From the NCBI RefSeq assembly GCF_900101595.1, contig NZ_FMYY01000028.1, positions 1 to 64,000 of the forward strand: a stretch of 64,000 bases of DNA. Direction: 5' to 3'. The position numbers and the translations under genes are program-made. Position 1 is the first letter of the stretch; each line of letters starts with the position of its first letter. Positions 18,379 to 27,389 of this stretch are shown piece by piece. Under the pieces are notes generated by a model. That model was not told where the DNA came from and did not search any database. It saw nothing but the letters and a program-made list of their open reading frames with translations. The stretch comes from Paenibacillus sp. cl123. Its GTDB lineage: Bacteria > Bacillota > Bacilli > Paenibacillales > NBRC-103111.

Positions 18379-18415
18379 CGGAGCAGAAGCGCTGTTTCCG
18401 GGAGGGACCTCATCT

Positions 18416-19246
18416 ATGACAAATTCAGAGCCACGCCGATCCTGCGTCATGTATGCTAATTATTTCACGCACACAAAGCCCCACTCCGTTGCGTATAAAG
18501 ACGGGCTGAGCTTCTATCTGTTCCGGCTTCAGGCGGAAGGAACCTGTCGTGCGCTGGTGGCGGGGACATACGAGACCATCATCCCCGGCGATCTGCTCAT
18601 CTATGCTCCCGATCAGCCGTATGAACTAAATGTGCAGCCCCGAAGCGCTCCGGGATCGGATGCGGTTCAACCTGTCGCGGACTATTTCCTGATCGGCAAT
18701 GGGGAGTGGCTGGACGCGTGGTGGAAAGACAAGGGGCTGCCAGCCAAAACGAACATCGGCTTTGACGATACGGTTATTTCTTTATGGAAGCATATTATTA
18801 ACGAAAAGAAAAAAGTGATGCAAAACCAAGAGGAGATCATGGACTATCTTCTAAGAACGCTTTGCCTGACATTGGAGCAAGTGATCCAGACCAAGCAGCG
18901 CGCCAAGGGAGCGGACACCGCGTACAAGCTTAAGCTATTCATAGAACATCATGCCCACGAGCCTCTCAGTTTGGAGGAAATATCGGCCTCGGTCGGATTA
19001 AGCGTCTCTCGCTGCTCTTATCTGTTCAAGGCCGCCTTTGGCCAATCGCTGTTTGCCTACTGCATTGACGTCAGGCTAAAGCTTGCGCAGCAGCAGGTGC
19101 TCTACAGCAATCTGGCGCTGGAGCAAGTTGCCGAGAAAACAGGCTTCCAGAGCTATCCACATTTCTGCCGGGTGTTCCGCGAACGATTTGGACATCCCCC
19201 GGGCGAATACCGGCGCCAATTCGGATTCGGGATCAATCATGACTGA
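18416..19246 (+). CDS. AraC-family transcriptional regulator
   Basis: This protein of about 276 residues has an N-terminal cupin-type ligand domain (GDLLIYAPDQPYELNVQ) and a C-terminal AraC double helix-turn-helix (LSLEEISASVGLSVSRCSYL and LEQVAEKTGFQSYPHFCRVF). ATG 18416 was chosen because GGGAGGG lies about nine bases upstream and the upstream bases belong to a terminator and promoter. It is convergent with the FAD oxidoreductase and follows the GH28-like gene, so it may control pectin-related genes. Confidence 0.86.
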   Translation: MTNSEPRRSCVMYANYFTHTKPHSVAYKDGLSFYLFRLQAEGTCRALVAGTYETIIPGDLLIYAPDQPYELNVQPRSAPGSDAVQPVADYFLIGNGEWLDAWWKDKGLPAKTNIGFDDTVISLWKHIINEKKKVMQNQEEIMDYLLRTLCLTLEQVIQTKQRAKGADTAYKLKLFIEHHAHEPLSLEEISASVGLSVSRCSYLFKAAFGQSLFAYCIDVRLKLAQQQVLYSNLALEQVAEKTGFQSYPHFCRVFRERFGHPPGEYRRQFGFGINHD

Positions 19247-19258
19247 GGGCAGCAGGCG

Positions 19259-20755
19259 TTAGGCGTCTGTATACAAAACCTGGTTTTCTTGCACGAGTAC
19301 GGCATGCAGCCGCTCATACTTTACGTTTTGAACGATGCCGTCCGCCTCAAGCGCCAGTGCGGCTGCGGCTGCAGCCGATTGTCCCAGGATCATAAATACG
19401 GGCTCCATCCGGATCGAGCCGTAGGCTGCATGGGTGGCGGAAACGCATACGGGCACGATGAGATTGGTGCATTCCGTCCGTTTCGGCACGAGCGCCCGAT
19501 AGCTAATCGGATAAGGCGCCTTCAATTTGACATAAAATCCGCCCTCCGTGCTTACATGCCCGTCTTCGTTGATATAATATTGAGTATGGTGCGAATCCAT
19601 GGCAAAGGAGCCCATTCCTACGGAATCCGGCACATGATTTTCCAGTCTGACCACATGCTCCGTCACCACATAATCGCTAATCATTCTGCGGGATTCTCTG
19701 ATGTATAACTGAGGAGACCAATGGCCGCTTTCGATAAATTCATCGAGAGGCAGGCCCCACGGCTTGTAAACCGCCCGGATTTCCTCCGGCACTCGCGGAT
19801 GGTTCTGAATGGTCCACACATAACCTTGCTGATAGAGGCGATGCGCCTTCCAAATTTGTTCCCGCGTACGATAATCCGCTTCCGCATAGTTATGATTCAT
19901 TCCGTTGTAATCCGTAGAAATGCCGCTATTGTTATTGGAATCCGTCTTATCCGGGGTGACCAGATTCAATTTAAAGAACTTGGAGTGTTGCCCTTGCTCG
20001 ATGGCCCGGAACAAAATTTCATAATCGGCTTCGTTATATCCCTCGGGCTTTTCAATCTCCAGACGGTTGTCCGGATTATTGGTCAAACACATGCGAAAGT
20101 TATACGCCTGAATCTTGTTGTCTCCATCGCCGATGTTGCCGCCGCGGTCCGGGTTGACACGAAGAAGCAAGCCGCTTGAGGGCACTCCTTTTACCACATA
20201 AGGATCGATCCCGCTGGGCAGTTCATTCCCGGGATGAATGCCGTTTAATGTCTCCCCGTATTGTGCATTCGACTCCCGGCCGACAAAATAGGATACGCGG
20301 GATTTGCCCATCAAATCTCCCTCATACGAAGCGTCGATGAACATCTTGCCCCTATAGACGTTCCCGGATTCCATGCGAATGGAGGTGATGGTTGATCCTT
20401 CCTTTGTGACACCGTCCTGCAGCTCAAGCCTTTCCCCGTAAACGACTTCGATATTGTTTTCCACTACCCATTCCTGCAAAACTTCGAGCGCTACCTTGGG
20501 TTCAAATAGCCAACAAGCCCCGTCTTGCGAATATTTCCGGGCTACTCGCCGGTAAAACTCCAGAGACAAGCCGCCGATGGCTTCCTTCATCCCTACATCA
20601 GTATCTCCCAGTCCTCCGGTGGTCAACCCCCCGATTCGTTGACTGGGCTCGATGACTATTACGCTTTTATCCATTACGCTGGCTTGAACAGCCGCCACAA
20701 TGCCTGCAGCCGTCCCTCCGTAAATTACAATATCATACTGTTTATTCTTGTTCAT
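19259..20755 (-). CDS. FAD-dependent oxidoreductase
   Basis: This 498-residue protein opens with an FAD-binding Rossmann motif (DIVIYGGTAAGIVAAVQAS) and GGLTTGGLGDTDVG, typical of the FAD-dependent oxidoreductase group (PF12831-like) often found in glycan-use loci. KMFIDASYEGDLMGKSRVSY in the middle is a hallmark of the same group. Its C-terminus has FMILGQSAAAAAALAL, the usual end of the FAD domain. No signal peptide is seen. The substrate is unknown. It is convergent with the AraC gene, only 12 bases apart. AAGGGGGAG precedes the ATG at 20755. Confidence 0.87.
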   Translation of the reverse strand: MNKNKQYDIVIYGGTAAGIVAAVQASVMDKSVIVIEPSQRIGGLTTGGLGDTDVGMKEAIGGLSLEFYRRVARKYSQDGACWLFEPKVALEVLQEWVVENNIEVVYGERLELQDGVTKEGSTITSIRMESGNVYRGKMFIDASYEGDLMGKSRVSYFVGRESNAQYGETLNGIHPGNELPSGIDPYVVKGVPSSGLLLRVNPDRGGNIGDGDNKIQAYNFRMCLTNNPDNRLEIEKPEGYNEADYEILFRAIEQGQHSKFFKLNLVTPDKTDSNNNSGISTDYNGMNHNYAEADYRTREQIWKAHRLYQQGYVWTIQNHPRVPEEIRAVYKPWGLPLDEFIESGHWSPQLYIRESRRMISDYVVTEHVVRLENHVPDSVGMGSFAMDSHHTQYYINEDGHVSTEGGFYVKLKAPYPISYRALVPKRTECTNLIVPVCVSATHAAYGSIRMEPVFMILGQSAAAAAALALEADGIVQNVKYERLHAVLVQENQVLYTDA

Positions 20756-20892
20756 GGTACTCCCCCTTCGGCATGTTTCGCCTTACAAATCTTATTATAA
20801 ACCGCTTGCCGATTTGGCGAGAATGATGGATCTTCCTTTTTCGTTTGATGAATCTTACTGTTTTTATGAAAATAGAGCCTTCTTATTTTTAA

Positions 20893-20921
20893 TTTCCACT
20901 TTGTGGATGTCCTGTTATAAT
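20893..20921 (+). promoter_or_regulatory. Candidate sigma-A promoter before the YjbR-like gene
   Basis: TTTCCA and TATAAT (20916-20921) are separated by 17 bases. A GGAGGG with a 21-codon reading frame at 20931-20996 follows, then the YjbR-like gene. Confidence 0.45.
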
Positions 20922-20999
20922 GGAGGGATCATGGTGATGGTGACTATATCCGAACGTAACGGGGCCAAACAACATTCAATGCAGGAGGTGCTATGAAAG

Positions 21000-21410
21000 T
21001 TGGACATGGAACAATTATTTGAACAATCGCCGGCTCACATGGCTTTATTTGAAAAAATCAGAAACCTTTGTCTGTCATTTCCCGGTACAAGTGAACGGCT
21101 TAGTCATGGGGCGCCCACATTTTTCGTAAATGAGAAGCATCCATTTGTACATTACCGTGTCAATCATCATGGTGACGGGAAAATTGCGCTATGGTGCTCA
21201 GCGCCAGCCGGCGTTCAATCGCTGTTGATTGAAGCAACTCCCGAAATTTATTTTAAACCCGCTTATGTGGGACATCTGGGCTGGGTTGGGATGAGGCTGG
21301 ATCGAGAGGCAGATTGGACCGAAATATCGGGAGTAATTGGAGAGGCCTATCTTAATAGGGCGCCCAAGAAATATAGGGAAATGGTAAAGGAGCTTAAGGA
21401 GAATTTGTAG
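21000..21410 (+). CDS. MmcQ/YjbR-family protein
   Basis: The 136-residue protein has the YjbR fold pattern: LSFPGTSERLSHGAPTFFVN near the N-terminus, IALWCSAPAGVQSLLI in the middle, and YFKPAYVGHLGWVGMRLD towards the end. Family members are small cytoplasmic proteins with a double-wing DNA-binding-like fold and no firmly known role. The start is uncertain: TTG 21000 lies about 11 bases after GGAGG, ATG 21006 is further away, and a closer ATG (20993) opens only a nine-codon frame. Confidence 0.75.
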   Translation: MDMEQLFEQSPAHMALFEKIRNLCLSFPGTSERLSHGAPTFFVNEKHPFVHYRVNHHGDGKIALWCSAPAGVQSLLIEATPEIYFKPAYVGHLGWVGMRLDREADWTEISGVIGEAYLNRAPKKYREMVKELKENL

Positions 21411-21565
21411 GTGTTAGGGATAAAGAAGGGGATGTGTATGAATATTTTGGTACTTTTGCTTTTATCGGTATTTTCGTGGAATGGATCGGGCGAGGGGGGA
21501 TACACGCTCCGTCCCGCCGCTCCGAGTAAGTTCCTTTTAACATGTGATCTATGTCGACCGGGACT

Positions 21566-22165
21566 TTAATGTTTGTCAGTCCAATCCTTTTTATCGAGCT
21601 TATAATAGTTATAGCTTTCGTTATCAATCTCGATAATACTTTGAAAGGTAAAACCACATTTTTGTATTACCTTATTGGACGGAACGTTATTTAATAGAGC
21701 AATAGCACTAAGCACCTTAACGTTCGTACTGTCAAATAAATAATTAATCAATCCTTGTGAGGCTTGGGTTGTAAATCCTTTACCTCTATGATCTTTAGAA
21801 ATTGCATACATGATTTCTCGATTTGGCGGTAGCAATTCGTCTTTAATTCCTGAGCAACACCAACCTATAAATTCTCCCGTTTCTTTCAAGATAATTCCTA
21901 ATCGAATACGGAGTTCGCCAATGTCTTCACTTCTCGCTACAGCATTCAAAAACTGTTTATTTTCTGGAATCTCATAGTTGATAAGCCAGTCTTCTCTTTG
22001 CTCTTTCGATACGTTCCAGCCTGGCAAACATTCATGTATTTCAGGCTGCCAAGTGAGTGAATGAAAATCATCTAAATCAGTAACTAAAAGTTCTCGCAGA
22101 ATTACATTTTTACATTCAATCATAAAAATGTTTTCTTTGGAATCGGAACGAGCAGTAATGCTCAT
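21566..22165 (-). CDS. GNAT-family N-acetyltransferase (RimJ/RimL type)
   Basis: This 199-residue protein has the RimJ/RimL pattern: VILRELLVTDLDDFHSLTW near the start, EFIGWCCSGI in strand 4, and ISKDHRGKGFTTQASQGLI, which contains the acetyl-CoA pyrophosphate-binding loop, then NVPSNKVIQKCGF. It probably acetylates a small molecule or a protein N-terminus. AAGGGAG precedes the ATG on the minus strand. The gene is AT-rich compared with the sugar genes to the left and opens an accessory stretch. Confidence 0.87.
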   Translation of the reverse strand: MSITARSDSKENIFMIECKNVILRELLVTDLDDFHSLTWQPEIHECLPGWNVSKEQREDWLINYEIPENKQFLNAVARSEDIGELRIRLGIILKETGEFIGWCCSGIKDELLPPNREIMYAISKDHRGKGFTTQASQGLINYLFDSTNVKVLSAIALLNNVPSNKVIQKCGFTFQSIIEIDNESYNYYKLDKKDWTDKH

Positions 22166-22348
22166 ATTACCATCTCCCTTTACATAACTGAACTATTATC
22201 TATCGTACATCTCTAAGTGAATCTATTGCGAGGTTAGAATCACTATAATTGTTTTTTATTAGCTAGGTCTGTCGGATTCGCTGCTATATGACAAAAGCCA
22301 ATGAGGGTTTGTGAATACAAGAAAGTTTATATGGAGGGAGTGCGTACA

Positions 22349-22885
22349 TTGCCGGATAAATTGCTTAGTCAATATCAAACCCTAAGTAACAAGATTGTTT
22401 GGGGACCGGTGGAAGCAGAGTTTGTGCTGGGCAATGATTATTCTGCTGAAATGATAAGTAACGTAAATATTGTACCGATGGTGGGCGATCAATACGTACT
22501 GATTAAAGCCAAAAACGGAGGTTATGAACTCCCGGGAGGAACATTAGAACCTGGTGAGTCCATACTGGATGGATTACGGAGAGAAGTTGTTGAAGAAGTT
22601 GGGGCTGAATTAGTTGATTTCCATGTTTTGGGCCATTTCCAGTGCACATCTAAATTAGAAAAACCATATAGACCTCATATCCCGCATCCTCAGTTTATTC
22701 GGTTGATTGGATACGGATCTGTAAAAATAATTGGGGACCCCACCAACCCTAACGACGGTGAACAAATAGAAACCGTTGAGCTTGTTTCCATACATGAGGC
22801 AATAAAGAAGCTCGAAGAAAATGATAGATATGATCTTGCCGATCTGTATAGACTTGCTCATGATAAAAGAAACACAATGCTATAA
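22349..22885 (+). CDS. NUDIX hydrolase
   Basis: The Nudix box is complete: GGTLEPGESILDGLRREV followed by VEEVGA, which gives the GX5EX7REUXEEXGU pattern for a Mg-dependent pyrophosphohydrolase. The protein has about 178 residues. I chose TTG 22349 because GGAGGG lies ten bases upstream; a longer in-frame start at 22301 has no ribosome binding site. The substrate is not evident. It is followed by a metallophosphatase gene on the same strand. Confidence 0.87.
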   Translation: MPDKLLSQYQTLSNKIVWGPVEAEFVLGNDYSAEMISNVNIVPMVGDQYVLIKAKNGGYELPGGTLEPGESILDGLRREVVEEVGAELVDFHVLGHFQCTSKLEKPYRPHIPHPQFIRLIGYGSVKIIGDPTNPNDGEQIETVELVSIHEAIKKLEENDRYDLADLYRLAHDKRNTML

Positions 22886-22938
22886 TAACTACTCTGGCAT
22901 ACCGGGATATTCCTAAACAAACGAAAGGATTGTATACA

Positions 22939-23664
22939 ATGGGCAGAACTTTAGTAATAAGTGATATCCATGGTTGCTACGAAGAGTTTAACACCTTATT
23001 GGAATTAGTTCATTTTAATAAGAATGAGGATTTACTGTTGCTCCTTGGTGATTATGTAGATAGGGGAATGCAAAGTAAAGAGGTTGTTGAGCGGGTATGG
23101 CAACTTGTGCAAGGTGGAAATGTCGTTGCACTTCGGGGAAACCATGACCAAAGATTCCTCGACCTTATGACAAGCGAAGATGAAGTAGTAAAAATGAAAT
23201 TTATCCAACATGGTGGACTTCAAACATTGGAAAGTTATTGTGGTGATTCGTTATTAGAGAGCATGTCAATAGAAGAAAGATTACAATATGCGGTAGCGTA
23301 CATAAACAAGAGGTATAAACATCACATATCTTTTTTGAATAGCCTTCCTTTTTTCTACGAAGATAGCGACCATATTTATGTCCATGCAGGATTGAATCCG
23401 TCCTATGAAAATTGGAAGCAACAATCAGAACATGACTTTATGTATATTAAAGAACCATTCTTCAAAAATCCCACAGTGGTAGATAAGATTGTGGTGTTTG
23501 GACATAGCAAAGTAATAGATATACATGAAAAGGCTGATGTATGGTTCGCTGAAGACAAAATTGGTATTGATGGCGGATGTGCATATGGGTTTCAGTTGAA
23601 TTGTTTGGAAATAAAAGATGGGAATTACAAGACTCACTTCACTCTGGCGAATTATTCTAAATGA
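22939..23664 (+). CDS. Calcineurin-like metallophosphoesterase (Ser/Thr phosphatase type)
   Basis: The motifs are in order: SDIHGCYEE at the start, LLLLGDYVDRGMQS, ALRGNHDQRFLDL, then HISFLNSLPFFYED, HAGLNP and VVFGHSKV. These are the metal ligands and phosphate-binding residues of PPP-type phosphatases, including PrpE/ApaH-like bacterial forms. It may act on phosphoproteins or dinucleoside polyphosphates. ATG 22939 has CGAAAGGA at a good distance; a TTG at 22930 would sit right against the ribosome binding site. The length, about 241 residues, is normal. Confidence 0.88.
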   Translation: MGRTLVISDIHGCYEEFNTLLELVHFNKNEDLLLLLGDYVDRGMQSKEVVERVWQLVQGGNVVALRGNHDQRFLDLMTSEDEVVKMKFIQHGGLQTLESYCGDSLLESMSIEERLQYAVAYINKRYKHHISFLNSLPFFYEDSDHIYVHAGLNPSYENWKQQSEHDFMYIKEPFFKNPTVVDKIVVFGHSKVIDIHEKADVWFAEDKIGIDGGCAYGFQLNCLEIKDGNYKTHFTLANYSK

Positions 23665-23688
23665 CAGGAAAAAAAACCAGAGAAAAGT

Positions 23689-23712
23689 CCCGATGATAAA
23701 TACTTCATCGGG
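23689..23712. terminator. Hairpin between convergent units (terminator or transposon end)
   Basis: CCCGATGA (23689-23696) pairs with TCATCGGG (23705-23712). Read on the minus strand it is followed by T-rich sequence, so it could end transcripts of the orphan gene to the right. It also directly abuts the IS200/IS605 remnant and could be the right-end hairpin of that element. Confidence 0.55.
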
Positions 23713-23960
23713 GCACAATCTCATATCTCTTTGATATTTCCCAAAATACTTCCTTCAGGATTTCGTCAACTTCTTTACTGGGTACTTACCTTCTATATTT
23801 TGCTGGACATACGAAATGGTGCATGAGTACTGACACGTTGTGTGATTTAAGGATATACTCAATCTAATCACAACGTCTCCTTCTGTTTTTATCTTATGTA
23901 CTCGATATAGCTCAAAGCCTAAGTTACTTGCGCAGCAAGCTGCGGAGAATTAGACCCGTA
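23712..23960 (-). mobile_element. Remnant of an IS200/IS605-type element (TnpA N-terminus plus end hairpin)
   Basis: On the minus strand, 23863 to about 23712 reads as the start of an IS200-type Y1 transposase: SHNVSVLMHHFVCPAKYRR, a stop codon, then KEVDEILKEVFWEISKRYEI. This corresponds to the conserved N-terminus (SVY/SVLxxHxVxxxKYRRKV). The catalytic HUH and Tyr parts are missing. Further right (about 23925-23947, minus strand) the sequence CGCAGCTTGCTGCG forms a short hairpin like those at IS200/IS605 left ends. The element is dead, with a large internal deletion and a stop. Confidence 0.65.
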
Positions 23961-23969
23961 GAGATTAAG

Positions 23970-26501
23970 TCAGCGAATGCGAGTAAAATTAATCTGCCTT
24001 TTTGGCCAGTCTGGTAGTTCTATATCACCAGGATCAGGCCAGTCCCAATCGCCAGGTAGTTCAATACGATCGGGCAATTTAATTTCTGGCCATTGTTCGG
24101 ATACTTTTTTAAATGCGTCTTTGATTTCATCTTCCGAAAAGAAATCCTCCATGGATTCAGCGATATCATTTGTAGATACATCACCAAGATTTAATGAAAA
24201 CTTCTCAGCTACTTGATAATTACTCCATTTCCATTCTTCAACGGCAAGTTTAACAATGGTATCTAAAGGTATGCCGATTCTTTGATTATGCAAAACCTTA
24301 AGGATATCTTCCTGTTTTACATACAGAATTGACATTCCTGAGGCAATTTGTTTGTAATCCATACCCAATATCTTTAGATTCTCTGCTGTTTGAAGAATTG
24401 CTAACCACCGATCGGCTATCTCTTTTTCTACAGCGTTAAATAATCCTTTGACGTTATCTTCATATGAAAACTGAGCAAATTCTAGCTCTTGAAAAATATC
24501 AATAGGTTTAATTTTTATAATACTGCTTAATAAACTAGATATATCGATTGGACCAACTCCCCAACCTTTAAGGGTTTTCCCCAGTCTATCTACAGCAACA
24601 AATATTTCATTTGCAATTTGCTCAAGCCAGTTAGGGATGTCAATTTTATATTCATCCGGTAGCTGGAATTTATCTCTTGCATTTTCCTTCAGTTGATCTA
24701 AAATTTTTCCTGGAACTTCGTTGATACTTGTTATTTTGGAATTAATTGTAACTGATGCTGAGATAGTTGGTAAGGACCCTATAGATAAATGTGCATCTGC
24801 CTCTAATATAAACTGATTTTGCTCTGCAGCTACTTGAATATTACCTATAATGTCGGTTCGTCCGAGATTGACTGTAAAGTGTTGACCGAGAAGACTTACA
24901 TTAAGGGTTTCGCCAGAGAAATGAAAATTAATATTTGCTCTTGTTTCAATTTGTTTTTTCAAAGTATTGAGCTTGCACTGCATCTTGAATTTATTTATTT
25001 TTTCTATTTCAAAATCAAGTTGAAAGAGCAACTCCTCTTTATAAATAATTACATTTACACCTTGTTGTAGTACATCAAGAAAAGAAACTTTTCCTGAAAA
25101 CAAAACTATTTCGCTTCGTCCAGTTGTATCAATGGATACCGCTGGACCTGAGTCCCCTTTAAAATTCGTTATTCTTAAAACATCTCGGCCTATTTCAATT
25201 ATATCGGTCTCCCCAGCTGCAATTAAACCTTTTTCATAAATGACTTGAAGTCTAAACTTTACAAATAAACCAAGCAAATCTACTTCAGCATAAACTCCAA
25301 ATCCGGGCTCGAAAAGACCGAATTCACTCAGATAAGGAGTAGGCGGGTTTACTAAATACAATTTAAATTGTTTAATTAGAATTTTTTTAAAGAATGGTAT
25401 GTTTTCTGTATTATAGATAGTTAATTCATTAATAATCCTCGATAGAGGAATTCCTTGACCCTCAGAATGTTTCATTTCTGTGCAAAGAACGACAGGAATC
25501 TCACCGTTTTTAAATAATGTATCTACACTAATTAAGATTTGATCTTCCTTTGTCTGCCCTAATCCTAATTCTCCAAAGAATCCTATGTCAAAACCACTAG
25601 GCTCGATAACTAAAGTTACCCCAATTTTTCTAATCGTAATGTTTCTAAATCCGAAAGGTTCTTCCCAATAATCAACGCGATCAGGTGAACCATTTTTACG
25701 AACTCCTCTGAGGGAAAGTTTGAATATTTGTTTTGTATTTGGAACAATAGTTCCACTTCCTTCTAATTCAATAATGTCATTGTTCGCTGCGATTAATATG
25801 TCACTACTAAGTGTTAGTATTTGATGCTTCGGAATGAAATGGAGTTTTTGATTACTAAACGTTATTATTCCTTTTACTGTCTGTTCAACAACTCTGTTAT
25901 AGGCTAAGATATCTTCCGGCACCAATCCATTATTCGGTGTGTTCTTGAACTTAATAAGGAAATTGGTTTTTCTCGGTAAACCAATAACATTCCTTAATAT
26001 ATCTATTGTAGTTCCAGAAAGTTCAATTGCCGAAAATAAAATTGCACCTGAAGGTAACGTATCGGGAATTTCGTTAATATTGCTTAATTCGCCCTTAGGT
26101 ATTGAATTTACACTGGACAATAACACACCAGAGTTGCTGAATTTAAATTCAATACTTAATAGATCTTTTATATACTTTATTAAGTTACGAGCATCTCTTG
26201 GTGAATCATCTTTTGGAAATAACCAAGCACAAATAAATTGAGCCTTTTGCGATCTGAGAAAAAACTCGATTTTTGTTTCAAACTGAGTCCTTGCTTCCTT
26301 TCCATTTACAAAAATCATTTCATTTTGATCGTCGTACTTTGGAGTTATGGGCTTTAGGAGATACATAATTTCGGCTGCAAATAAATTCGGAAAGGTTTGA
26401 AGAGTTGTTCGGTCATCAGAAAAATTTTCAGGAATAAACACAAATTGCTGAAATTCGTCGATACTGTATTCAACAAGTTGTTTTAATTTTTGATAATTCA
26501 A
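23970..26501 (-). CDS. Large orphan protein of unknown function (843 residues)
   Basis: I do not recognise this protein. It is AT-rich compared with the sugar genes. It has no signal peptide and no obvious membrane helix. Much of it (about residues 150-600) alternates short amphipathic beta strands with Gly or Asn turns, reminiscent of beta-sheet-rich DUF6603-like proteins, but I cannot confirm that. About residues 600-790 are helical, and the tail is rich in Pro, Asp and Trp (ELPGDWDWPDPGDIELPDWP). The start is TTG with AGGTGAG upstream. It is flanked by an IS200/IS605 remnant on one side and an IS630 relic on the other, which suggests acquisition by transfer. The frame is intact. Confidence 0.7.
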   Translation of the reverse strand: MNYQKLKQLVEYSIDEFQQFVFIPENFSDDRTTLQTFPNLFAAEIMYLLKPITPKYDDQNEMIFVNGKEARTQFETKIEFFLRSQKAQFICAWLFPKDDSPRDARNLIKYIKDLLSIEFKFSNSGVLLSSVNSIPKGELSNINEIPDTLPSGAILFSAIELSGTTIDILRNVIGLPRKTNFLIKFKNTPNNGLVPEDILAYNRVVEQTVKGIITFSNQKLHFIPKHQILTLSSDILIAANNDIIELEGSGTIVPNTKQIFKLSLRGVRKNGSPDRVDYWEEPFGFRNITIRKIGVTLVIEPSGFDIGFFGELGLGQTKEDQILISVDTLFKNGEIPVVLCTEMKHSEGQGIPLSRIINELTIYNTENIPFFKKILIKQFKLYLVNPPTPYLSEFGLFEPGFGVYAEVDLLGLFVKFRLQVIYEKGLIAAGETDIIEIGRDVLRITNFKGDSGPAVSIDTTGRSEIVLFSGKVSFLDVLQQGVNVIIYKEELLFQLDFEIEKINKFKMQCKLNTLKKQIETRANINFHFSGETLNVSLLGQHFTVNLGRTDIIGNIQVAAEQNQFILEADAHLSIGSLPTISASVTINSKITSINEVPGKILDQLKENARDKFQLPDEYKIDIPNWLEQIANEIFVAVDRLGKTLKGWGVGPIDISSLLSSIIKIKPIDIFQELEFAQFSYEDNVKGLFNAVEKEIADRWLAILQTAENLKILGMDYKQIASGMSILYVKQEDILKVLHNQRIGIPLDTIVKLAVEEWKWSNYQVAEKFSLNLGDVSTNDIAESMEDFFSEDEIKDAFKKVSEQWPEIKLPDRIELPGDWDWPDPGDIELPDWPKRQINFTRIR

Positions 26502-26875
26502 AATAACTCACCTACCCTATTAGTTTTGTTCTCAAGGTATTTTAACCATAAATAACCTATGTAATACATATAAATCCAAATATTCAATGTTGCCCTCAGT
26601 GTAGGGAGCACTCTTTTTATGTAGTGTTTTGGTTCGCGTCCATTTAACGGGATAAAAAAGCGAAAGCTCCTCATCCAAGAGGTTACAGAAAACCATAACT
26701 ATGACCATTTTAAATCTCTATAATTGTAAACTCATGCGACTGGGCTTGGGATTGAATTTATATCCGGTCCATTTACTTTCTAACTTTTTCAAGTATAAAA
26801 AGCTAACGTCACAAATACTTTCCGACTTTTCTTTTTCTAATTGATTTTTCCAGTCGCAAAAACAAAATAAAATCC
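26502..26875. other. AT-rich intergenic stretch
   Basis: No gene could be supported here. The region carries the upstream side of the orphan gene on the minus strand, including its ribosome binding site. Short open frames in this stretch have no ribosome binding site and no recognisable protein. Confidence 0.5.
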
Positions 26876-27235
26876 GCAATGACGGACGACGAGCCGTACC
26901 AAACTTTCCGACTGGTGTGTGTTCAACCCAGCGGCGATGAAGTTCCATTCCGCTTCAGGGTCGGTTTCAATCCGATGATCGACATTTCTGGCAAAGTCGA
27001 ATTCTTCGCGGGTCGGAGCCGAGGCGGACGATACAATCCTGCCCAATGGATGATCGGGCGGGCCTTGGCGCTCGGATCTTCGCAGGCAATGGCTACGATC
27101 TGAAGCATCTGCTGCTCGGTGAAAGTCGGCGGCGCTCCTGGTCGCGGCTGATCACTAAGCAACTACACGATGGCGGCTTCCAGTTCCTCCAGATGCACTT
27201 GTTCGATGCGGCATAGTTCCGAATACCCTGATCCA
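26876..27235 (-). pseudogene. IS630-family transposase relic
   Basis: Broken frames on the minus strand match an IS630-type transposase in order. Near 27225-27170 is an N-terminal piece (CRIEQVHLEELEAAIV, then a stop), followed by LLSDQPRPGAPPTFTEQQML and IVAIACEDPSAKARPI. After an internal deletion comes a DDE-domain piece (DPEAEWNFIAAGLNTHQSES, then LVRLVVRHCG). At least one stop and one frame change interrupt it, and the middle of the catalytic domain is gone. Composition changes sharply at about 26876, which marks one edge. Confidence 0.75.
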
Positions 27236-27389
27236 GAGACCACGCCAAAGAACCACCTGAGGACGGTCCAGCGGCAGGAGCTGGCTATTTGCCGTTACTC
27301 AAAATCCCTTTTTAAATGGAGTCTATTCTTAAAGGAAAGGAGCTGGGCGCAAGATGAGAAATTTAATCCAGCGGAAAATATGAAGCGAT

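Noticed and set aside
21432..21569. Signal-peptide-like short frame (MNILVLLLLSVFSWNGSGEG)
   Set aside because: No ribosome binding site match good enough, no family, and it ends over the tail of the acetyltransferase gene; possibly a remnant.
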